In this document: positions 23,282-33,299 of the stretch, in pieces | How positions within the stretch are numbered: position 1 is the stretch's first letter | Layout: every line of letters begins with the position of its first letter | Source: Boletus sp. NGJ | Taxonomy: Eukaryota; Basidiomycota; Agaricomycetes; Boletales; Boletaceae | DNA: 64,000 nucleotides | Reading direction: 5' to 3' | NCBI GenBank assembly: GCA_019096195.1 | Contig: JAGTXK010000087.1 | Span: forward strand, 372,001-436,000 | The notes under the pieces: model-generated | Databases searched by the model: none | Told to the model about the DNA's origin: nothing | Seen by the model: the letters and a program-made list of their open reading frames with translations, nothing else | Position numbers and translations under genes: made by a program

Positions 23282-25647
23282 ATGATCATAGTTGTCTTGC
23301 AAGTTCGTTTTTCATTTCTCCCCCTAATCGACAAACAAACCCGCTGAGAATCACAGGTGTCTGCGCCAAGTTTGGCGTATATATGTCTCGGTGGTTTCGT
23401 TGTCCTCGTAAGTCTCTCCGATCTGCGATTCTCTCCCTCCGTCCGTGCAGCGAGCCCAGCGCATTCCCCGAGCTCACCGTGCATTATTTAGTTTTCTATG
23501 GTATCCCTCCTAGTAAAGGAAACAGTATGTTCCTCTCATCCCTGTAGTCTCATTCTTCCAGTAATCATCCTCAGTTGTACATCAACGAAGTCGTCCTGGG
23601 CACTGGGTTCGGTGTAATTGTTGGCCCTTACGTAGCCAATGTGTTTGATCCTCGAGGCTGGGGTGGCGCTGAAGAGAACAGAATCACCCTCGAGGTCATG
23701 CGCATTGTTCTTGCCATCGGTTTATTCGCCGTAGGGGTTGAATTACCGTGTGCTTACATGAAACAGCATGCTAAAAGTCTCTTCGTCGTGGTTGTACCTA
23801 CCATGGCTTTCGGGTGGGTTGTCGTTTCTGGTACGCTTCTCAGCCTCACATCATTTCAGTCGGCCGACGTCTTCTCCTGTCACATAGCGGTCTTGCATGC
23901 ACTCTTCCCTGTTTTGGATCAAGTATCGGCCCTCTGTATTGCCGCTTGCCTCACCCCAACTGATCCAGTCACTTGTGCTGCCATCACCCGTTCGTCTCTC
24001 CTGTTACCCATCCTAGCGTTCACATAATCTTCTATACAGGTGGAAGATTTGCTACCAAGCACGTTCCTGTCGACATTCGTCGCATTCTTTCGGCCGAATC
24101 TGCGGCGAACGATGGTCTGGCATACCCCTTTCTCAGTATTGCAATCTACCTCACTGTTGAAACTTCAACTCGTGTGGCCATTGGGAAGTGGTTCCTTATT
24201 GGATGGTTGTGTGAGCTGTTTCCAATTGGATGTTCACCTCGACTTCCTGATTTGGTTGCACGACGCAGATCAAGTCATCCTGGGCACCATTCTCGGAGCC
24301 GTTCTGGGTGAGCTGCCATTCACTACTCGAGAGTGCCTCTGGCTAACTTGTTTACAGGGATACTCTTCTCTAAATTGATGAAATTGAGTCATCGCAAGGG
24401 CTTCATCGATCGCGAGTCGTTCATCGCGCAGTACTTGGCGCTTGTCTATATTCACAATCGGTGTGGCCAGTTCCATCGGTGTCGATGATCTCTTGGCATC
24501 CTTTGCAGCAGGTTTGTAAGTTGTGTAGTGACAAGTCAAGGCTCACCCTCGATAGGTTGTGCAATCGCATGGGATGGCCACTTCAATGTTCAAACGGCAG
24601 ACGATTCATTTTCGTCCGTGATTGACTATGTTTTAAACTGTGGCTGCTTCATTTACATTGGTGCCTGGCTTCCCTTTGAATCGTACAATACGCCAGAACT
24701 GGGTATTACTCCATGGCGATTGGTCGTGTTGATGATTGCAATCCTTGTCCTTCGACGCATTCCGCCTCTGCTTCTGCTTTATAGGTGGGTGCCCGAGGTG
24801 AAGTCTTGGAAGGAAGCGCTATTTTGCGGACATTTTGGTACGACAACCCAATATGGCATGATTCAGTACTCATGTTTCTTCCATAGGTCCTGTGAGTACC
24901 TCGCTTTGTTCTCAGGTACGACGATGATCCAATGTTCCTTCTTGTATAGATGGGTGTCAGCGCGGTTTTCGTTTCTGCCTTGGCTCTCACACGGTTGCCG
25001 GCACCCGCAAATCCGCCAGCGAACCAGGGGCAGTTGCTTGCTGCAATGATCCAGCCCCTGGTATCATTCGTAGTGCTTGGTTCCATCATCGTCCGTAGGT
25101 ACTCTTTGTCTTTTGTACGGCAATTGGAGTGTCACACATCATGACAGATGGACTCTCCATCCCGTTCTTCAACTTGGGAAGAGGCATCCAGTCTGGCACT
25201 GTCACCTTTACTAATACGTGGACCCGTCCAACTGGGGGAACTCTTCTTGACTGGAAATTGTCCGCCCGCCGTCCGAACAAGAGTACATGTGCTATCAGTG
25301 CTACAGCGACTGACGTTGATGTTGAACATGCAATGGAAACCCACGGAGAAGCTGACCCCGAGACTGAAACCAGAGCTGACCAGACGGGTATCGGTCTGTC
25401 TTCAGAAGCGGATGTCGCAATTCCGGCTGCTACGGTGAGGTGGTAGCCGTCATCGACGATCGTATTCCTGGCAGTGGGGGCGGTGACGAAGCCACGGAAC
25501 CACACAAGTCCGTTACCCTCTTTTGTCATCCCTGATCCTATGAAAAATTTCTTCTTTTTTCTGCATTTTTCTAGGTCGTTGAGGAAGAGAACCCGGGCAA
25601 TGCTGGACCAGATGCCCAAGCTGGTGGGATTCCACTTTGTTGAATAA
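23282..25647 (+). pseudogene. Na+/H+ antiporter copy 2, frame disrupted twice
   Basis: Start MIIVVLQ joins VSAPSLAYICLGGFVVL through an intron with a GTTCGT donor, then FSMVSLLVKET and LYINEVVLGTG as in copy 1. Introns and key motifs (CLTPTDPV, SAESAANDGLAYPF) are kept. Two differences break the frame. At about 24,442 the copy reads cttgTctatattc where copies 1 and 3 read cttgctatattc, an extra base inside the QYLALAIFTIG helix. Near 25,435 about four bases are missing relative to the 26,350 scrap, giving a stop at 25,446 in the C-terminal tail. Everything between these points otherwise follows the intact copies, including the five-base microexon at 24887-24891. Unless the first change is a sequencing error, copy 2 cannot make the full exchanger. 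The sequence after 25,446 follows the tail of an older longer form. Confidence 0.8.
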
Positions 25648-26334
25648 AATTTACCGGTGACCGCATGACCGCATCGGAGATGTTTTTTTTTTTTTTTCAT
25701 CACATGTGTACTTCTGTGAGTATCTCCAGATAGAACACCTGTGTTTGCAAGTAAAAAAAACTCTTGTTTCCATTCTTGAGTTTCATTAGGGTCATTTTTC
25801 CAGAATAATTATGTCCCAGGAAAGAATACTCCATTTTTTCAATGGAACATGCAGCCTCAGGTCTCACATCTTTTATGTATCCAATTTCATCATGTCGTAC
25901 TGCTCCTGCTTCAGAAACTCTGATTTTGTGGCTCAAAAGACACAGAAACACCTCCAAAGCTGCAATGGCATGTGGTCCCAAAGCAAAGTACAGGTTGGTT
26001 TTGTTTTGTTGGGCAGTCGAAATAGAAATATTTTATTTTAGTCCGGTGGCTCCAATCCCATTCCTCAGAACATCACAGTGAACATTGTAATATAAGCAGA
26101 AACACATTGTATTTGTAGAGTGACCCACAAGTCGTGATTCATTTATAGAATAAGTCAAGGTCAATGGTTGTGAGAATGATGCAGGAATACTTAAAGTATA
26201 TTGCAAATCAGCAGCACGAGAGGCCAAAAGCAACCAGTATCAGTCATGATGTCTCGTAGTTATGCTCGGTATCATAAAGACTGGTGCCAATGCGGTCATG
26301 CGGCAGATGTCATTCAACGAGCATCTGGTTCAGT
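25648..26334. other. spacer between antiporter copies 2 and 3
   Basis: AT-rich sequence with T and A runs and no convincing gene. Minus-strand frames at 25,981-25,700 have no family features. Confidence 0.5.
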
Positions 26335-26500
26335 ACTGTCAGGATTCCCGTTGCTACAGTGCAAGAGGTGGTAACTGTCATCGGCGATCGAAGTGGGGGC
26401 GGTGAAGAAGCAACGGAATCCACACACGTCCGTTTCTCTGTTTTGTTATCCCTATTCATTATCCGCTGAAGAATTTGTGTGTGTTTTCTAGGTCAATAAG
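26335..26500 (+). pseudogene. C-terminal scrap of an antiporter copy, orientation of copy 2
   Basis: The segment reads IPVATVQEVVTVIGDRSGGGEEATES on the plus strand. It matches the C-terminal tail of copy 2 and of copy 1 (EEVVVAIRNDRNPGNSGGDE), followed by the same last-intron remnant and the first bases of the last exon. It runs directly into the leftward 3' end of copy 3. It is too short to be functional and marks a rearrangement junction. Confidence 0.75.
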
Positions 26501-28657
26501 TTGAAGAGGATCGCGACATCTTCTTCTGAAGACAGACTGATACTACCTATCTGATCAGCTCTGGTTTCAGTCTCGGGGTCAGCTTCTCCGTGGGTTTCCA
26601 TTCCACGTTCAACATCAACGTCAGTTTCCGTAGCACTGACAGCACACGTAGCGTTTTCCGGACGGCGGGTGTAGAATACCCAGTCAGGAAGTGCTCCCCC
26701 AGTTCTTGTACGGGTCCACGTATTGGTAAAGGTGACAGTGCCAGACTGGACGCCTCTTCCCAAGTTGAAGAACGGGATGGAGAGTCCATCTGTCATGATG
26801 TGTGACACTCCAATTGCCGTACAAAAGACAAAGAGTACCTACGGACGATGATGGAACCAAGTACTACGAATGATACCAGGGGCTGGATCATTGCAGCAAG
26901 CAACTGCCCCTGGTTCGCTGGCGGATTTGCGGGTGTCGGCAACTGTGTGAGAGCCAAGGCAGAAACGAAAACCGCGCTGACACCCATCTATACAAGAAGG
27001 AACACTGGATCATCGTCATACCTGAGAACAAAGCGAGGTACTCACAGGACCTATGGGAGAAACGTGAGTACTGAATCATGCCATATTGCGTTGTCGTACC
27101 AAAATGTCCGCAAAATAGCGCTTCCTTCCAAGACTTCACCTCGGGCACCCACCTATAAAGCAGAAGCAGAGGCGGAATGCGTCGAAGGACAAGGATTGCA
27201 ATCATCAACACGACCAATCGCCATGGAGTAATACCCAGTTCTGGCGTATTGTACGATTCAAAAGGAAGCCAGGCACCAATGTAAATGAAGCAGCCACAGT
27301 TTAAAACATAGTCAATCACGGACGAAAATGAATCGTCTGCCGTTTGAACATTGAAGTAGCCATCCCATGCGATTGCACAACCTATCGAGGGTGAGCCTTG
27401 ACTTGTCACTGCACAACTTACAAACCTGCTGCAAAGGATGCCAAGAGATCATCGACATCAATGGAACTGGCCACACCGATTGTGAATATAGCAAGCGCCA
27501 AGTACTGCGCGATGAACGACTCGCGATCGATGAAGCCCTTGCGATGACTCAATTTCATCAATTTAGAGAAGAGTATCCCTGTAAACAAGTTAGCCAGAGG
27601 CACTCTCGAGTAGTGAATGGCAGCTCACCCAGAACGGCTCCGAGAATGGTGCCCAGGATGACTTGATCTGCGTCGTGCAACCAAATCAGGAAGTCGAGGT
27701 GAACATCCAATTGGAAACAGCTCACACAACCATCCAATAAGGAACCACTTCCCAATGGCCACACGAGTGGAAGTTTCAACAGTGAGGTAGATTGCAATAC
27801 TGAGAAAGGGGTATGCCAGACCATCGTTCGCCGCAGATTCGGCCGAAAGAATGTGACGAATGTCGGCGGGAACGTGCTCGTTAGCAAATATCCCGTCTAT
27901 ATAGAAGATTATGTGAACGCTAGGATGAGGCATGGGTAACAGGAGAGACGAACGGGTGATGGTAGCACAAGTGACTGGATCAGTTGGGGTGAGGCAAGCG
28001 GCAATACAGAGGGCCGATACTTGATCCAAAACAGGGAAGAGTGCATGCAAGACCGCTATGTGACAGGAGAAGACGTCGGCCGACTGAAATGATGTGAGGC
28101 TGAGAAGCGTACCAGAAACGACAACCCACCCGAAAGCCATGGTAGGTACAACCATGACGAGGAGACTTTTGGCGTGGTATTTCATGTAAGCACGCGGTAA
28201 TTCAACCCCTACGGCGAATAACCCGGTGGCAAGAACAATGCGCATGACCTCAAGGGTGATTCTGTTCTCTTCAGCGCCACCCCAGCCTCGAGGATCAAAC
28301 ACATTGGCTATGTAAGGGCCAACAATTACACCGAACCCAGTGCCCAGGACGACTTCGTTGATGTACAACTGAGGATGGTTACTGGAAGAATGAGACTACA
28401 GGGATGAGAGGAACATACGGTTTCCTTTACTAGGAGGGATACCATAGAGAACTAAATAATGTAGTGAGCTTGGGTAATGTGCTGGGCTCGCGCCAAGGAT
28501 GGAGGGAGATAATCGCAAATGAAGAGGCTTACGAGGACAACGAAGCCGCCGAGACATATATACACCAAACTTGGTGCAGACACCTGTGAATGTGAGCAGG
28601 TTTGTTTGTCGATTGGGGGAGAAATGAAAAACGGACTTGCAAGAGAGCGATGGCCAT
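26488..28657 (-). CDS. Na+/H+ antiporter (CPA1/NHA type), copy 3
   Basis: The third copy begins MAIALLQ and splices to VSAPSLVYICLGGFVVL, then LYINEVVLGTGFGVIVGPYI. Frame is kept through the DP site (LTPTDPV), the ND site (SAESAANDGLAYPF), the FIDRESFIAQYLALAIFTIG helix, the microexon 27046-27050, VSAVFVSALALTQLP and FFNLGRGVQSGTVTF. It differs from copy 1 by scattered substitutions, for example PYIANVF for PYVANVF and RAYMKYH for CAYMKQH. The C-terminal tail is altered: it ends SSEEDVAILFNLLT at the junction with the inverted scrap, so the last 30 or so residues of copy 1 are lost. The membrane core is complete, and transport activity is plausible. The upstream flank keeps a TATA-like box. 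Confidence 0.85.
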
Positions 28658-28735
28658 TATAGCTGTTTATGATGAAATTTCAGCTGATGATGATTCGATG
28701 CTACTATGGCGATAGCTTGGGAGTGGGTCAATGGA

Positions 28736-28743
28736 ATATATAG
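28736..28743 (-). promoter_or_regulatory. TATA-like box upstream of antiporter copy 3
   Basis: Read leftward it is CTATATAT, about 80 bases before the ATG at 28657. The neighbouring GGTGAGACACATTGACC is shared, inverted, with the region upstream of copy 2. Confidence 0.4.
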
Positions 28744-29511
28744 AGGGTGAGACACATTGACCGAGTTTTTGACCTTCTCCATCGCACCCCATGATCAGGT
28801 TCCTTCCCAGTGGCGCTGTTCATGTGAGGGGCGATGTACTAGGGCAAGCTGTAAGATTCCCGTGAATGGTGGATGGATTCGCATGAGGGCTACCTAAGTA
28901 GTAACTTGAAGTACCTTGGGCGCGAGAGCGGGCAAACATTTCATAAGACCGGCGATTGCCCTCACTCTTTTGATAGTAAAGAGGTTACATTTCACGGGCC
29001 CTCACACACTCAGCGACTCCTGGAATAACATTTGGAACAGTGAGAAATTAATTAATTATGGTTGGAAAAATCTTACCGAGTTATGTCCGCCGATCAATTC
29101 CCTAATAGAGCAGTTCCTCCTTCAGGCGTTCACGCACTCACGCCTCAACCTGACATAATCATCGCGATAACACCCTGGGAATGGCAAACCCTGTGGCGGG
29201 AATCAGAATCAGACACGGGATCATCTGGCACGTGATAGTAAGGGACAAGACGTTTGAAGTCGGCAAACGGAGGATCGGTTGGTCCGACAGTGTCCAAGCT
29301 TCCGACCAACAGCTGAAGCAGTCGGTTCGGTGAATCCGTTCTCCAAAGTCATAGCACAATATACAGTGACCATATATTCACAAGGGTAATATTACAAATA
29401 GTGCAGCGGTATACCAGGGAAAAACGACGTCCATATTATGATATATGCACAACACACCGTAGACACCTCAACAATTGAAACTGGGCAGTGATCAGCTCGA
29501 TGAGAGGATGC
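28744..29511. other. intergenic upstream of antiporter copy 3
   Basis: No gene is recognised. A GAGACACATTGACC-like block near 28,750 is shared with copy 2. The rest, including the short rightward frame at 28,916-29,158, has no coding features. The 3' flank of the bleomycin hydrolase gene lies at the right. Confidence 0.5.
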
Positions 29512-31408
29512 TCATGCCAATGCTCCCTGCAGAATAAAACATTAGGCCATCGGGTAAGCCTGAGGTAAACACATGGTAGCACGTACCATAGGATCCCAAG
29601 CCGGCAAGACGACCGCATTGCCTGCCTCAAACACCTTCACAAGGTCTTTCGGTGCAAACGACTTATGCACTACGACCTGGTACACGAACCTGAGCGGATA
29701 GTCGCGTCACGTCAGTAATAACGCGACATGAGATACACGTACTCGTCAAACCACTTCTCACTCATGACCATGAAACCCTTGTGGCCGCTGTCGTCGCCCC
29801 ATGAGTTTTCAACTTTAAAACGAACCGGGCGCCCAGTCTTCTCGTCGATGTGTACACCAGAAATGACCATCGCGTGGGTCATTGCCGACTCGTTGGTTTG
29901 CAACCGTTGGGCTTTGGTCAACGATAGGGAAATGTTGAATGCTTGCTAAAGTTGCCCCATGGGAATCAGCATCAAGCATAACTGCGAAGCGCCGTTAACT
30001 GACCTCGTACAGGTGATAGGCAGTGTCCATGATGCCGACGTCTTTCAACGAGGACGAGAATTGACCAACATCACACCCGAAGAAGATTGGTTGGCCAGCC
30101 TTGATCGTCCGAACGACTGCGGCTTTGAGATCATCGCTCGTCGTGTTAACGTCTGGAAACATGTCAAATTCGCATGTAGACTAGAGAGGCCGCACTCACA
30201 AAGAACAGGACGACCACTCCAGATATTACCAAGCTTGTCGACGGTATAGAGCTTATTGTAGGTATTTCTGGGATCGTTGATAAGCGAGAAGCATTCCGCC
30301 GGCTAAATGAACGTGGTAAATACCACATCTCGCAAAGATAAAGCAAAACGACCAACGGGGTATTTGGTGGTAAACGCCCGATAGAATTCAACAGGTGTAC
30401 CCTCCCATTTGGAATATTTCCCCTCCTCGTTATAATATTCCCAGACGAACGGAACATCTGGTCTCGGCGGGACACCGAGAGTCGCGGACATGATGGTGTA
30501 GATTTCTTGCATAAGTTGTTCTTTCTTCGCGCGAAGGGTCGCCTGTACCTCTTCGGATGACAAGGTTGCATCAGCGCGAAGGGAGACGGAGAGTGATCGA
30601 AGGGTAAGGGCATGCTCGCGGAGCTTGGTCTTTAAGAGGCCATTGATGGGACTGGAAGCACTAGAATGCAACGACTCGGGGCATACAGGTTGAGGAACGA
30701 GACCATAGGTCTAAGATACCAAACAGGTGGAGCTAATAACTCGAGGAATGGGATTGTACCGACCTCGAGGATGTTCACGGCCATATCCCATTGACCACCA
30801 TCGCTAATGAGGTCGTCTGCAAGGAAATTGACGAGTCGGTCGTCGACGGGAAGGCTAGCGTTCTCGATAGACAGTTCAAGGTAGTAGTTGGACTTGTTGA
30901 GCTTGTCCCAGAAGAAGAGGTATGACTGTGAAAAGTAATGTCTCAGAAACGCCCTCGATGCGGAAGAACATTTGCCAACTTGGGAACACTGAAAGTCGTT
31001 GAGCTTGAGCTTCTTCATGACTTCGTACCTGATGACGTTGGTCGTTGCGAAGAGCCAGCAACGGCCGCTCGACTTCTGGTTGGTGACGGGCCCAGTCTTG
31101 AACTCGATTTCGGTGTTGAAAACATGGGGAATGGCAATCTGAGCTTCACGGGAAACCAGGGTGGTCCTGATGTTGCTGTGGGTGCAGATGTTGCGGGCAA
31201 GCTGTATCTTCGGATCGGCAGCTGCAGTAGATTCCCAGGCGTCAAGGTTTGCGAGCTGGATGGAGCCGTTGCCGGACCTGGGTAGTGACAAAGATGTGTC
31301 TGTGCCCCGCGGGACGTTGTTCAAAAGAGTTTTCTCGTCGGTGGACTTGCTGGCACGGTCGGCTGGTCTGGTGCCGTGAGAAGAGACTTTTGAACTTACG
31401 GAGCCCAT
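29512..31408 (-). CDS. LAP3: bleomycin hydrolase / cysteine aminopeptidase C1B
   Basis: A papain-fold (peptidase C1B) protein of about 500 residues, homologous to yeast Lap3/Blh1 and human BLMH, a cytosolic hexameric aminopeptidase that can inactivate bleomycin and homocysteine thiolactone. The start is MGSVSSKVSSHGTRP. The catalytic Cys lies in NQKSSGRCWLFATTN, the His in SAMTHAMVISGVHID and the Asn in FKVENSWGDDSGHKGFMVM. Other landmarks are SQSYLFFWDKLNKSNYYLE, SDGGQWDMAVNILE, and the C-terminal VLPAWDPMGALA. The last five residues come from a small final exon after a GTACGT-to-CTGCAG intron. The terminal Ala after the DPMGAL motif is the residue that sits in the active site in known family members. 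At least eight exons. The gene looks intact. Confidence 0.92.
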
Positions 31409-31802
31409 TGTGCAGTTAGCAGGAGTGAGAGATAGAGTGGTGGGGGATCTGGATGGCACTTGTCCGTATCCATTCATTTTTATACAACAACGTCTTATCT
31501 CCCGGGCGAGCACACGATTCGGTCTCAATAACAGCAGCTCAGTACCCATGCTTTCTGAAAACAGATGCAGCTGTGGAGTATGTACTCTCCTGTCTTGTTC
31601 ATCGACGATAACGAATACAGTAAGTAAGATATGGCGACACGGCAGATCGAACACGACAAAAGTTCCGGACGAACATCGCACGAACCATCCCCATGATACA
31701 TTGCACAGGACCAGTCTTCAAGGTTTAGTTTTCTCATTTCAGGTACAGAATGCCGTCAAGCAAGAGCGTTTCAAACGTGTCTGGGTAGATATATCTCCCG
31801 CT
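31409..31802. other. intergenic between bleomycin hydrolase and the paraoxonase-like gene
   Basis: About 390 bases upstream of bleomycin hydrolase and downstream of the next leftward gene. No further coding signal and no obvious TATA box. Confidence 0.5.
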
Positions 31803-33299
31803 TCACAGCCTGCATACTGTTAAATGTGGGGACATGAGGCCTCCAAGGGGAATGGATGTCACTGTCAATACAGGACGGCAATTAGGTAAACGACACACCA
31901 TGCATGAAAAGTTGCCCCCTTTGCGCGTCATACACAGCAGAAGTGCTGCCAGACGCCAAGTCGCCAGGGTCTTCGAATACCTTTCGAACGAATCAGCTGC
32001 ATTCCCTTTGGCCAAATTTAAATTCATGTACCTTGTTGGTGTTATATTTTTCCCCGTAGAAAGAGCCGAGGCCATGGTTGACTGTGATCCTCAACGCAGA
32101 AGAAGCTACCAACACAGAGGGATCGTTAATTTGCCGCGTGACCATGCCAAGAGCATCAGATAGTCCTTTGTAGCCGCTTATTGTTGTTGTTCGGTGATAT
32201 AGTGTAGAGCACGGTTAGCCTACCTGCAGCCCAGAGCGCTCCGTTGGCATCAATGGCCAGGTTGTCCAATCCCCGGTCTGCGCACGGAAAAAGGTCAAAC
32301 GTGTAATCAAAGTGACGAGTGGAACTCAAACCGGTCTTGATAACCTCCGTAAAAGCGAGGGTGTTGTCGGACTGTCTTTCCAGCACTGTGACACCGCCGA
32401 GGACGCAGTCTGCGACATAGAACGTATCATTACCGGGATTCGTCCCTTTCACTATGCCATTGCTAGCATGCAGTCCAGTGTAAGCAAACTTGCACCCCTG
32501 ACCGGCGTGACAAAAGCCAACGGATGTGTCATGGGTCAGTGCTAATAAACTCACAACTCTTCTCTGAGAGTGATATCAGACTCTGAGGTGCAAGGTGCAA
32601 GAGAGCGTACAAAGCCAGTCTTATGTTTGTGATCGTTGGTGAAATGGACACTTTCTCCGTCTGGAGAACCTACAACGTCATTGGGGGTAACAACGACAGT
32701 AGGGTCCTGGAAGGTCCTGACGTGCTCTAGGGTGGTGTTATCGATGTGGGTTCGAAAGACCTCGATGACAGAGTCCGCGCCAACTTTTCGTGGGTCTGCT
32801 GATTCAGGTATCCTGTGGTTGACGAGATATACATAGAGAACGGAAGGGTCATCGAGAGAGGGCACGACGTCCATTCCGTGCAGGGAAATTCCGCCTAGAG
32901 ATGGGAGTCCGGAAAGCTCGAGACGATTGATGGCATCGGTGTGGGGGTCATAAGTTGCCACATAGTCCAATTCAGACCTTCCAGATGCATTTAACCGGTC
33001 GAGAGCTGGCGTCCAGTGGATGCGACTGTGTGGTGTCGAGCAGGCAAGATAAATGAGGCCAGTGGGTTGGTGGAGCACGAGTTCTGCATTCACGTAAGCG
33101 TGAGATGAACAGTAACCAAGTGGGGGAAATTGGACCCACTCTCACACGCCTGGAGTTGGGGCACTGTCTTGCAATTGCGATTCCCGACCGTGTCGATGAC
33201 CCTGCCCACACCGCCTGCAAACAAGGCGGGGCTTAGATGGACGTAAAATGCACCCAAGATTGCAAACAAGGCGACTGCGGATGCGAGCAACATTGACAT
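31803..33299 (-). CDS. paraoxonase/arylesterase-like lactonase
   Basis: A six-bladed beta-propeller protein of the serum paraoxonase/arylesterase family, calcium-dependent lactonases and esterases. The N terminus MSMLLASAVALFAILGAFYV is a single hydrophobic signal anchor, as in PON proteins. The propeller includes LVLHQPTGLIYLACSTPHSR, HGMDVVPSLDDPSVLYVYLVNHR, VTPNDVVGSPDGESVHFTNDH (the metal-binding FTNDH-type motif), GIVKGTNPGNDTFYVADCVLGG, DLFPCADRGLDNLAIDANGALWAAG, and the late VFEDPGDLASGSTSAVYDAQRGQLF. A short final intron leads to the C-terminal SPHLTVCRL. Exons join around 32,555, 32,215, 31,970 and 31,890. It is probably secretory or membrane-bound. Substrate unknown. Confidence 0.85.

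Larger units (their letters stand above)
20246..28657. repeat. three long inverted copies of an antiporter gene, alternating orientation
   Basis: Copies 1 (minus), 2 (plus) and 3 (minus) align over about 2.2 kb each, including introns, intron positions and parts of the 5' flank. Copies 1 and 2 are head-to-head, and copies 2 and 3 are tail-to-tail. Over the first large exon (about 86 residues) copy 2 differs from copy 1 at two residues and copy 3 at about four. I did not compute identity for the whole repeat. No terminal inverted repeats or target duplications typical of a transposon were noticed at the outer edges. Confidence 0.9.

Noticed and set aside
24706-25089. Long antisense frames opposite the antiporter copies, repeated at 26,848-27,231 and 20,693-20,968
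   Set aside because: They recur only because the underlying gene is repeated; the sense strand has spliced motifs and intron structure, while the antisense frames have none.
20246-28657. Antiporter array as a mobile element
   Set aside because: I saw no terminal repeats, target-site duplications, transposase or recombinase; the repeated unit is a normal spliced gene with its flank.
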